A DNA stretch of 64,000 bases, from the NCBI GenBank assembly GCA_027563935.2, contig CM050451.1:97677565-97741564 (forward strand), written 5' to 3'. The position numbers and the translations under genes were made by a program. This document shows positions 55,910 to 64,000 of this stretch, piece after piece. The notes under the pieces were generated by a model. The model was not told where the DNA came from. It made no database searches and was given only the letters and a program-made list of their open reading frames with translations. How positions within the stretch are numbered: position 1 is the stretch's first letter; every line of letters begins with the position of its first letter. Origin of the DNA: Costus lasius. Lineage: Eukaryota; Streptophyta; Magnoliopsida; Zingiberales; Costaceae.

Positions 55910-57276
55910 TGATGTCTCGTATTTATATAGTCCTTTTAACTACTATTTCCTAGTAAATCGAGATGTATTTTCATGCTTCTACAGCTCTTTCCAGCTTATT
56001 TCACTAACTTTCTTCAGAAGCTTCACTATTTGTCATATTTGTTAAATACAGGACAATTCACACATTTCTAGAGCTATACGGATGCACAATCACATACCCG
56101 AGTGAATCCGAATTCATGACAAGAAATTTAACTTCAGACAAGAGCTAGAATTCACCCGCATTCAGCATTTACTATCAGCTATAGAGACACATGCCAGCTA
56201 AATAGGACACACGCCATCAACATTCATGAACAAACATTAATGAGGAGACATTCATGAATGTAGATTTATTAAAAGATGTTCATGAATGACGCCACCTTGA
56301 AAAAGCACCATGAGGAGGCACCTTGAAGAGGCACCATGAAGAGGCACCTAGAAGACTATAAGAGAGATGAGTTCTCTCTTGAAAAGGGGGGAGGTCGAAG
56401 GCAAGGAGAGGATTACGCTAAAGGTCTCAAGGATTGGTTCCAAGGCGAGAAAATAACATTCCAAAGAGAGAAAGGCGACATCAAGGGAGGAGAGAAGGAG
56501 TTTGTCTTAGTTCTTTTCTCTTCTCTACTTTGTTCTGTTTCCTTTACATCTTAATCATAAGTCTTGTACTTGTAGTAACCATGTGTGTATTAGCGTAAAA
56601 CCTCTATCGGGATTCGGGCGTAGCTCGTCTTTTTGATTTACAAGTATTAATGTTAAGAATTGCTTTCCGATATATCTTTTGAGGCCATTTGATCTAGATT
56701 TATTTCATTCGTGTTTATCGATTTTCGGCCGGATTGATTTTTACCTTTGTTGATTGTGGTAACAACTGAGAGGTGAATCACAATCAACACATTCTCCTTG
56801 ATCAATCTTGTGTACTCTATTACAAGAGTCGTAGAGTTCACTTGGGGAATCACGGTGTCCTGTCTCACACGATCTACCTCTGCTTAGTCCACCGCGAGAG
56901 TAGGAGACTAACTAAGTAGATTGTGGAGTTGTCCACCGTGAGAGTAGGAGACTAACTCAGTTGTTGAGTCGCACACCCGAGAGGGGCACGGCTCAAGAGG
57001 ACACATCCTTGGTTTTCTAAGGATTATCAAAGCAGTACGTTTCATTACACTTGTAAGTTCAAAGACGTGGTGAAACCCGATATCCCGATTTCTCTCTCAT
57101 CGTTCGACTCTCGTTTTATTTCGTTTTCTTAAGTTTGACTTGCTACAACAAACCGAGACCTTTAATTACTTAGCTATCAAGGATTAGAAGATTTGGTACT
57201 TGGCAATCCGTCCCTGTGGAAACGATATCTTACGTACTACATCGGTAAGCCGTGCACTTGCGGATATTGTGCAACA
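55910..57276 (+). mobile_element. Solo LTR A, Athila/Tat-like (1367 bp)
   Basis: It begins TGATGTCTCGTATTTAT and ends GGATATTGTGCAACA, with target duplication CCTTT on both sides (55905-55909, 57277-57281). A second copy is at 61385-62832. Near the right end the plus strand has AACGATATCTTACGTACTAC and GCCGTGCACTTGCGG, the counterpart of the terminal block of the Athila LTRs. A TATA-like CTATAAGAG lies at 56355. No internal region is present, so it is the product of LTR-LTR recombination. Confidence 0.88.
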
Positions 57277-57281
57277 CCTTT

Positions 57282-57475
57282 AAAAGGATATTTATCAAAT
57301 TTAATATCCATAAGCTCTCAAAATGTTGAATGTTTATCAAATTCAAATATTCATAAGTCCTCTAAAAGTTGGATATTCATTATGCTCAAATATTCATAAG
57401 CCCTCAAAAAGTTGGATATTTATCAAATTCAAATATCCATAAGCTTTCCAAAAGATCATATATTCATCAAAGTTG
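57282..57475 (+). repeat. Minisatellite array, right part
   Basis: Four to five further units (TATCAAATTCAAATATTCATAA type) after the solo LTR; the same array as 55740-55909. It abuts the truncated Copia LTR. Confidence 0.8.
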
Positions 57476-57476
57476 A

Positions 57477-57587
57477 AAAGAACATAACACAACTTGTTAT
57501 TCATTTGTTAGGGTTACACAGTAACATTGATAGTGTAAGAGGGTTGGAACCCAAACCCGATAAGCTAATAAACCATAATTGCTAACA
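57477..57587 (-). repeat. Truncated 3' LTR and polypurine tract of the minus-strand Copia
   Basis: On the minus strand GCTTGAGGGGGAGTG (57602-57588) is the polypurine tract, followed by the LTR start TGTTAGCAATTATGG at 57587. After about 110 bp the LTR ends without a recognisable terminus. Confidence 0.75.
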
Positions 57588-57594
57588 CTCCCCC

Positions 57595-58203
57595 TCAAGC
57601 TAGAGCAAATATGTCAATCATACCTAGCTTGTTACAAAAATCATGAAATTTTGTTGAGTTGAGAGCCTTAGTAAAGATATCAATGACTTGGTCTTCAGAT
57701 TTGGTATATTGAGTGTTGATCTGGTGATTCAGAATGACATCTTTGACAAAATGACAGTCAATCTCCACATGTTTGGTTCTTTCATGAAATAAGGGATTGT
57801 TTGCAATGAATATAACCGATTGATCATCACAGTGCATGACCATTGGAGTAACAATAGCTATATTGAAATCTTGCAATAGACTCTTGATCCACATGAGCTC
57901 ACACGTAGTATGAGCCATTGCCCGATATTCAGCTTCACAACTGGATCGAGATACAACATTTTGTTTCTTGCTTTTCCATGTGACTAGATTACCCCCAATG
58001 TATGTGCAAAATCCCGAGATGGATTTTTGATCATTAATGTTTCCTGCATAATCTGCATTAGAGTAGGACTTAATAGTGAGTTGTCGTCCCTTTTTATATA
58101 GAAGACCCTTGCCTGGAGACTTCTTGATATATTGTAACATTTTTAGCATTGCCTGCCAGTGGTCTTTCTTGGGGAACTGCATAAAGTGACTAACAACATC
58201 CAC
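57595..58203 (-). pseudogene. Copia reverse transcriptase tail and RNase H (minus-strand element)
   Basis: Begins in the thumb (VVSHFMQFPKKDHWQAMLKML) and carries RNase H acidic positions in SNADYAGN, SCEAEYRAMA and HCDDQSVIFIA. It then has the KHVEIDCHFVKDVI block and a normal end FCNKLGMIDIFALA. A TAG at about 58218 separates it, in the same frame, from the segment upstream. Confidence 0.9.
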
Positions 58204-58221
58204 TGCGAATGATATATCCGG

Positions 58222-58560
58222 CTATGTGACAGTGAGGTATATAAGTCTGCCAACAACTTGCCGATACACAGTAGGATCAATGTCTTTAGATTCTTTCCAC
58301 TTACTATATCGTTCATTAGGAACCATAGGAACATCAGTGGGTTTGTAATCAAGCATTCCTGTGTCAGATAAAAGATCAAGTATATACTTCCTTTGAGACA
58401 GATGAATATTTGAGCCCTTGTAAGCAATCTCAATTCCTAGAAAGTATCTAGGTTTACCCATATCACGAAGAGAAAAATGAGACTGTAAAAACCTTTTAGT
58501 CTCATCTATGCCTCTAGAATCACTTTCTGTGAGAAGAATATCATCGACGTAAATAGCCAA
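58222..58560 (-). pseudogene. Copia reverse transcriptase catalytic segment
   Basis: Opens with AIYVDDILLTESD, the catalytic box, then FSLRDMGKPRYFLGIEI and the RKYILDLLSDTGMLD block, reaching GRLIYLT before a TAG in the usual TRPDI motif. The upstream part of the domain is in a different frame. Confidence 0.9.
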
Positions 58561-58562
58561 GA

Positions 58563-58860
58563 TAATGATCCCATTGGTCGACTTACGAATAAATATTGAA
58601 TGATCAGACTTCGCGTGAAGAAATCCAAATTTCGATATGATAGTAGAAAACTTCTGAAACTATACCCGAGGACTTTGTTTAAGTTCATATATAGCTTTAC
58701 GCAACCTGCATACCAACTCCCCCTGCTAGACATAACTCGGAGGTTGATGCATATAAACTGCCTCATTAAGATCACTATATAAGAAGACATTTTTGATGTC
58801 TAACTGATGAAGAGACCACCCAAGGGAGATGGCAAGCGAGAAGATGATACAGACATAATT
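58563..58860 (-). pseudogene. Frameshifted middle part of the Copia reverse transcriptase
   Basis: Between the FSPVL block at 58860 and the catalytic box at 58552, expected palm-domain phrases appear in changing frames, for example SLGWSLHQL-like and DIKNVFLY-like words near 58770-58830. At least one frameshift lies at about 58850 and others may follow. Confidence 0.6.
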
Positions 58861-59579
58861 CAATCGAGCACAGGAGAGAAGGTGTCAGAATAGTCAACCC
58901 CGTACACCTGAGTAAATCCTTTTGCCACAAGACGAGCTTTGTAGCGATCGACGGACCCATCTGGATTGTGTTTTATGGCATAAACCCATTTGCAAGGCAC
59001 AGGACGAGCCCCTGAGGGTAATGGTACAAGGGTCCATGTGTGCTGAGAAATAAGAGCTTCCATTTTTATATCCATAGCAGCCTTCCAGTGGGACTGAGAG
59101 AGAGCCTCAAAGATATTACGTGGCAAACCATCAGATGAGATAGTAGTAATAAATGTACAATGGGAAGGAGAAATGCAAGAATAAGAGACAAATTCAGAAA
59201 TGGAATACTTAGCTGTGGCCCAACGACCCTTGTGTAGGGCAGTCGAGAGATCATCGGTTGCAGGTGGTAGACTCTTAGGTAAAAGGTGGATTGGTGTAGG
59301 AGCTTCTGTGGTGACGGCCCTATTCCATCGCCGGTAAACCTGCAGAGGTAAATGCTCATGGTCCACAGAAGGAGGTACCTGAGGAGATGTCACGGGAACA
59401 TCCTGAGAGCATGGTATAGGGAGAGGAACAGGGGTGGTTGAGGGTTGAGGACTCCTGACGCAGCGTTGGTTTGGAGAAAAATAGTGTAGACTCAAAGAAG
59501 GATACATCCATGCTAGTAAAGTACTTGCTGTGAGTGGGATCAAAATATTTGTACCCCTTTTGTGTCCTAGAGTACCCAA
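58860..59579 (-). pseudogene. Copia integrase-reverse transcriptase linker and RT start
   Basis: A Pro/Ser-rich linker, then the N-terminal reverse transcriptase blocks: [58 protein letters not shown] and YSDTFSPVL. This frame is offset from the integrase frame; the shift is within 59356-59579, where both frames overlap. Confidence 0.88.
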
Positions 59580-60075
59580 GGAAAATACATTTTGTAGAAC
59601 GAGGACTTAGCTTATCCACACCAAGAGAGAGATTGTGGACATAATAGAGGCAACCAAAGGTCTTGGGCGGAACAGGAAATATAGATTGGCTGGGGTAGAG
59701 TATAGAGAGGGGAGATTTACCGTGCAAGGAAGAAGTTGGTACACAATTTATCAGAAAAGTAGCAGTGAGGACAACATCACCCCAAAAGTTTTTAGGCACA
59801 TGCATATGAAACATTAAGGTACGAGAAACATCAAGTAGATGACGGTTCTTGCGTTCAACAACACCATTTTGGGGAGAAGTATAGGGGCACGTTGTTTGGT
59901 GAATAATGTCGTGTAAACCACAAAACTCTTGAAAGACTGAACTGGTATACTCAAGAGCATTATCAGTACGGAGTGTTTTCAGTGGCAAGCCAAATTGATT
60001 CTTGACCTCAGCATAAAAAAGTTTAAATGCATTAAAAGTATCAGAATGATTCTTCAGTAAAAAGACCCAACACAT
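59356..60075 (-). pseudogene. Copia integrase core and C-terminus
   Basis: Contains the second catalytic Asp in LRTDNALEY, the catalytic Glu in SPQNGVVERKNRHLLDVSR, and the C-terminal blocks FLINCVPTSSLHGKSP, FGCLYYVHN and [16 protein letters not shown]. It is in the same frame as the upstream protease segment but parted from it by a TAA near 60104. Confidence 0.9.
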
Positions 60076-60105
60076 GCATGAATAGTCATTGATAAATGTG
60101 ACAAA

Positions 60106-60807
60106 TTATTTAAAACCATCTCTGGTGATTACAGGACTAGGACCCCATATATCTAAATGAACAATATGAAACGGAGTAGTAGTTGGTGGATTAGTACTGC
60201 TAGGAAAAGAGGTCCTATGGTGCTTGCCAAACTCACAAGCTTCACATTCAAAATTAGGACAGGACTTCAGCAACAAAAATTGCTGAACTTTGCTAGGTGA
60301 GACATGACCTAACCGACAGTGCCATGTAAAGGGAGATGATGTAGACAAAAGCACCTGAGCAGTATCCAGTGCAAGATCGGTGAGGACATAGACACCGCCA
60401 GCTTTAAGCCCCTCACCAATCTTCGCCTTCGTCCTGAGGTCCTGAATGATACAATAGGAAGCAAGGAATGTTACAGAGCAATTTAGGCTTTTTGTGAGGG
60501 CATAAACAGAAATGAGATTGATAGGAAATTTAGGAATATAAAGAACATCAGAAAGTATAAGCTTGGGACTTAAGTGAACAGTTCCCTTTCTGTGGACAGG
60601 AATAAGAGACCCATCTGCAATTGACACTGGGCTATAGTTGGTACCAAGATGTAAGGAAGCAAATAGTGAACGATTACCTGAAACATGAGACATGGCACCA
60701 GAATCTAAAACCCAAGCATTAGCAGAGGCAACGAGAGAAGCAGCACCGGAGACGCCTAGCGCCGTAGCCATTAAGGAAGAGGTGGAAGCTTCAGCTTGAG
60801 TGGCCAA
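60106..60807 (-). pseudogene. Copia protease and integrase N-terminus
   Basis: Protease active site VLDSGAMSHVSGN at residues about 33-45 is intact. Hydrophobic blocks (LILSDVLYIPKFPINLISV) follow. Then comes the GAG-pre-integrase zinc site (WHCRLGH, CEACEFGKHH) and the first integrase Asp in HLDIWGPSPVI. It ends at a premature TAA in the KxFVTFI block. Confidence 0.9.
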
Positions 60808-60819
60808 TCTAACAAGGCA

Positions 60820-61128
60820 TTAATACTCAGCAGAAGAGACCGTGATGGTCGAATCAGTAGATGATGAGGAGGCTGAGGTGACCGCCGGTCCTAGAGCAGG
60901 TGCTCCACTATCAACTACCATTTTGGCATAAGATGGCTTGCCAAACTTCTTCCAGCATCGATCAGAAGGATGATTGCTTCGCCCGCAATGTTCATAAGAA
61001 GTAGAGACATGACCACATCCTTTGCCCCGACTAGAAGATTCGCGTCTGCCTCCTTGGGGAGCAAGGAGGGCACTACTAGTATCAGCAAAAGGAGTGACCA
61101 CGGAGACACGCAGGAGGTGTGAGTAAAC
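60820..61128 (-). pseudogene. Copia gag C-terminal piece
   Basis: The frame reads YSHLLRVSVVTPFADTSSAL, then APQGGRRESSSRGKG and a degenerate zinc knuckle YEHCGRSNHPSDRCWKKFG, in which the first Cys is Tyr. Two stops (about 60820-60810) separate it from the protease frame. Upstream gag is cut off at 61128 by the next LTR. Confidence 0.85.
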
Positions 61129-63184
61129 TGTTGGGAAACCCCGGGGACATTTTATAATTTTTTGGCATTACAGACATTACATACGCAGCGGAATAATGTC
61201 CCCGAACAGGCCGGTCCCAAAAACCCAGTGAAGATCGCATGCGAGGGAGTCGACACGATGTGATAGGAAGTACCTCAAGCAAGTAAAGAGATGCCGATGT
61301 CGAGATAGGCGCCCACGTGTTTTCCCTCTGCAGTCTCACACACATGGACTCCTCGAGCTCTCTTCTTCCGCGCTTGGTGCTAGCTGATGTCTCGTATTTA
61401 TGTAATCTTTTTGACTAATGTTTCCTCGTGAATCAAGACATATTTTCATGCTTTTACATCTCTTTTCAGCTTAATTCACTTAATATCTTCAGAAGCTTCA
61501 CTACTTGTCATATTTGTTAAATATAGGAAAATTCACTCGTTTCTAGAGCTATACGGATGCACAATCACATACCCGAGTGAATCTGAATTTATGATAAGAA
61601 ATTTAGCTTCAGACGAGAGCTAGAATTCAGCCGCATTCAGCATTTATTGCCAGCTCTCAAGACACAAGCCATCAAGAGAAGACACACGCCAACAAGACAC
61701 ACGCCATCAACATTCATGAACAAGCACTAAAGAGGAGACATTCATGAATGAGCATTGATTAAACACATTCATGAATGTTGATTTATTAAGGGATGTTCAT
61801 GAATGGCGCCATATTAAAGGATGTTCATGAATGGAGGCACCATGAAAAGGCACCATGACGAGGTACCATGAAGAGGTACCTTGAAGTGGCACATTGAAGA
61901 GGCGCCTTGAAGACTATAAGAGGGATGAGTTCTTTCTTCAGAGGGGGGAGTCGAAGGCAAGAAGAGGATTGCGCCAAGAGCTTAAAGGACTGGTTCCAAG
62001 GCAAGAGAACAACATTCCAAAGAGAGAAAGGCGACATCAAGGGAGGAGCAGAGGAGTTTGTCTTAGTTCTTTTCTCTTTTCTACTTTGTTCTGTCACCTT
62101 TACATCTTAATCATAAATCTTGTACTTGTAGTAACCATGTGTGTATTAGCATAAAACCTCTATCGGGATTCGGGTGTAGCCCGTCTTTATGATTTACAAG
62201 TATTAATGTTAAGAATTGCTTTCCGATATATCTATTGAGACCATTTGATCCAGATTTATTTCATTCGTGTTTATCGATTTTCGGCCGGATTGGTTTTCGC
62301 GCTTTAGTTGATTGTGGTAACAATTGAGAGGTGAATCACAATCAACACATTCTCCTTGATCAAACTTGTGTGCTCTATTGCGAGAGTCGTAGAGACCACT
62401 TGGGGAATCTTGGTGTCTTGATTCACACGATCTACCTCTGCTTAGTCCACCGCGAGAGTAGGAGACTAACTAAGTAGAATGTGGAGTTGTCCACCACGAG
62501 AGTAGGAGACTAACTCAGTTGTTGAGTCGCGCACCCGAGAGGGGCACGGCTCAAGAGGACACATCCTTGGTTTTCTAGAGATTATCAAAGTAGTACTTCT
62601 CATTACGCATATAAGTTCAAAGACGTGGTGAAACCCGATATCCCTATTTCTGTCTCTTCGTTCGACCTTCGTTTTATTACGTTCTTTTTAATTAGAATTG
62701 CGACACCATCTAAGACCCTCATTCGTTTAGCTATTGATTGTACGATTAGTCGGTAATTTACACTAGTCCTCGTGGGAACGATATCTTAAGTACTACATCA
62801 GTAAGCCGTGCGCTTGCGGATTTTGTGCAACACTAGCCTCGGGAAGAAGATCCAAGCCTTAGGTCACACTTCAACTTGCGCCACCTCCAAGGTACATGCG
62901 CCAAGATGAAGTAGAGGAGAAGAAGTCGCCAAGTCCAAGTCCTTCTTGCGTCAAGAGGAGGAGAAGAAGACTTGTGCTTGCGGCTAGATGATGGAGGAAG
63001 AGAAGTTGCGCCAAGAGCCTCCAAGCTTTCGCCCCTCTCTATTACTTACGCCTCTAAGGATTGTAACATATATGAGGGGACGGCTAGGTGCTCTTTTATA
63101 GGGCAAGAGGCAGTTTTTGAAAGGCTAGGATCAAGACAAGTGGGCAGCTAGGATGAGAAGGTTTGAGGCTGTTGTATCCCAACA
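61129..63184 (-). mobile_element. LTR C (Copia type), interrupted by solo LTR B
   Basis: Read on the minus strand it starts TGTTGGGATACAACAGCC (63184) and ends GGTTTCCCAACA (61129); without the nested LTR it is about 600 bp. The 3' third matches the LTR that precedes the primer-binding site at 4648. No primer-binding site or tract adjoins it, so it appears to be solo. TAAAC lies directly left (61124-61128) and again at 63191-63195, six bases beyond the right end, a possible imperfect target duplication. A TATA box CCCTATAAAAGAGCACC lies at about 63088-63104 on the minus strand. Confidence 0.7.
61385..62832 (+). mobile_element. Solo LTR B, Athila/Tat-like (1448 bp)
   Basis: Second copy of the LTR at 55910, starting TGATGTCTCGTATTTAT and ending GATTTTGTGCAACA. 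The target duplication CTAGC is perfect (61380-61384, 62833-62837). It carries the same TATA-like CTATAAGAG (about 61915) and the same end block. It lies within LTR C, so it is the youngest event in this nest. The ORFs 61894-62154 and 56336-56554 are equivalent LTR stretches. Confidence 0.88.
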
Positions 63185-63294
63185 AGTAGGTAAACTAAAC
63201 TTATTCTTAAAGTCGCAGCCAGAACCTAAGTGTTGGTGCACAGGGACTTGTCACCCCCTGATACGGCTCTAAAAACTAGTTTGGTCACCACACT
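63185..63294. other. Short spacer between LTR C and the last LTR
   Basis: About 110 bp with no assignable feature; it does not continue the gag frame cut at 61128. Confidence 0.4.
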
Positions 63295-64000
63295 TGTTGT
63301 TATCTCCGCAAGTGCACGGATGCTCGAAGTAATAATTAAGATATTGAACCCACAGAGGCCTATGTTGTCGAATACCAAATAGTTGATTTCTTACTATCTA
63401 GGCTAATCGAAGTAGTGAGAATAGCAATTAGAAGCTAAAACAGAATTATCAGAGAGAAAAACTGGGGTTAGGGTTTCATTCACTTTAACTTTTATGACTA
63501 GATATGAATAAAGATTTCGTTAGTTCAAATTTATCATGATGAAGATGTAATTTACTTAATAAAAGGATTGTTTCACTTTCGTGCAAACAACCACACAGGG
63601 ATTTATCTTCGCTTTCGTGCAAGATTCGTCCCAACGCTGAAGATAAGTAAATCATCAAATAATGAACTCAAGGATCACTTTCGTGCATCCGAATTCTAGG
63701 TTGATAATCTCTAGTGGAGTCTCAAGGATCACTTTCGTGCATCTGAGTCTCTACACTAGTTTTACTCATGGATCTGCAACGTTCCGATCCTTGCTTTCGC
63801 ACAAGATCTCCATGCTTGACAAATAGACTCGATTTATAGGTTCATGTTATAATCATGACAATTAATCTACTAGAACAGATCAAATTAGATCTAACCTAAG
63901 GAAGGGATCCTAACATGCAATTCTAGGGTTCCAAGTTCTCAAGCAAATCACCTTTCAGTCTCATTGAGAAAATTCTAAAAACATAATTAGTAACATGGAC
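63295..64000 (-). repeat. Athila-type LTR running off the window
   Basis: It begins TGTTGTTATCTCCGCAAGTG and follows the Athila LTR at 10520 block by block: CACGGATGCTCGAAGTAATA, AATTAAGATATTGAA, GGGTTTCATTCACTTTAACT, then GATGAAGATGTAATTTACTT. The CACTTTCGTGCATCCGA phrase is present two to three times. It is a related but distinct LTR, and its orientation is that of the Athila element. The remainder is outside the window. Confidence 0.75.

Larger units (their letters stand above)
57477..61128 (-). mobile_element. Copia element truncated at both ends
   Basis: On the minus strand: part of gag, protease, integrase, reverse transcriptase, RNase H, a polypurine tract and about 110 bp of 3' LTR. 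The gag N-terminus, leader and 5' LTR are missing; at 61128 the coding sequence is cut by another LTR. At the other end the LTR stops against the minisatellite. At least two premature stops and two frameshifts break the polyprotein. It is a different family from the element at 10870. Confidence 0.9.

Noticed and set aside
62833..63184. 63-codon minus-strand ORF 62833-63024
   Set aside because: It lies in the transcribed leader of LTR C downstream of its TATA box and ends at the junction with solo LTR B.
1..64000. tRNA genes suggested by TGGTATCAGAGC and TGGTGCCGTTGCC strings
   Set aside because: These are retroelement primer-binding sites of 12-18 bases next to LTR ends, with no cloverleaf around them.

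Overview
This window reads as gene-poor, repeat-packed nuclear DNA of a flowering plant. The evidence is tRNA-iMet primed Copia elements, an Athila-type Ty3/Gypsy element, hAT elements with 8-bp target duplications, and fragments of two plant gene families (DUF1685 and ABIL, the plant Abi subunit of the SCAR/WAVE complex). The GC-rich exon fragments in AT-rich surroundings suggest a monocot, but this is a weak inference. I see no intact host gene, rRNA, tRNA gene or CRISPR array.

Layout. 1-2.1 kb: truncated Copia LTR, then two tandem pieces of a DUF1685 gene. 2.8-6.7 kb: an older Copia LTR with primer-binding site and leader, split by a 1.19-kb hAT element. 7.7-10.5 kb: minisatellites and LTR scraps. 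10.5-30.5 kb: a full-length, broken Athila element on the minus strand (target duplication CATAC). Its 3' LTR is split by a full-length Copia element on the plus strand (10870-19980, target duplication AGTAA) with nearly identical LTRs and a disabled coding region. 30.7-31.5 kb: an inverted copy of the 7.7-kb minisatellite unit. 33-34.1 kb: Gypsy scraps. 34.86-37.16 kb: a complete small non-autonomous LTR element (target duplication CTTGG). 37.4-39.7 kb: two candidate host gene pieces on the minus strand, one a coiled-coil gene with clear splice sites. 40-45.7 kb: AT-rich DNA, microsatellites, local duplications and a Harbinger-like MITE. 46.11-48.13 kb: a hAT element that has captured two exons and an intron of an ABIL gene. 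48.2-53.5 kb: minisatellite, a 382-bp hAT MITE and low-complexity blocks. 54-64 kb: Athila/Tat-type LTRs, a Copia truncated at both ends, and solo LTRs nested in one another.

How the parts relate. The order of insertion can be read from the target duplications: Athila came first and then received the young Copia; at 57-63 kb a Copia was hit by one LTR, which was hit by another solo LTR. Most coding sequence is broken retrotransposon gag-pol. The less expected items are the ABIL-carrying hAT, paired hairpins with compensating changes in the Copia leader, arrays of hyphenated palindromes in the Athila LTRs, and a dispersed 40-46 bp minisatellite family present in both orientations.
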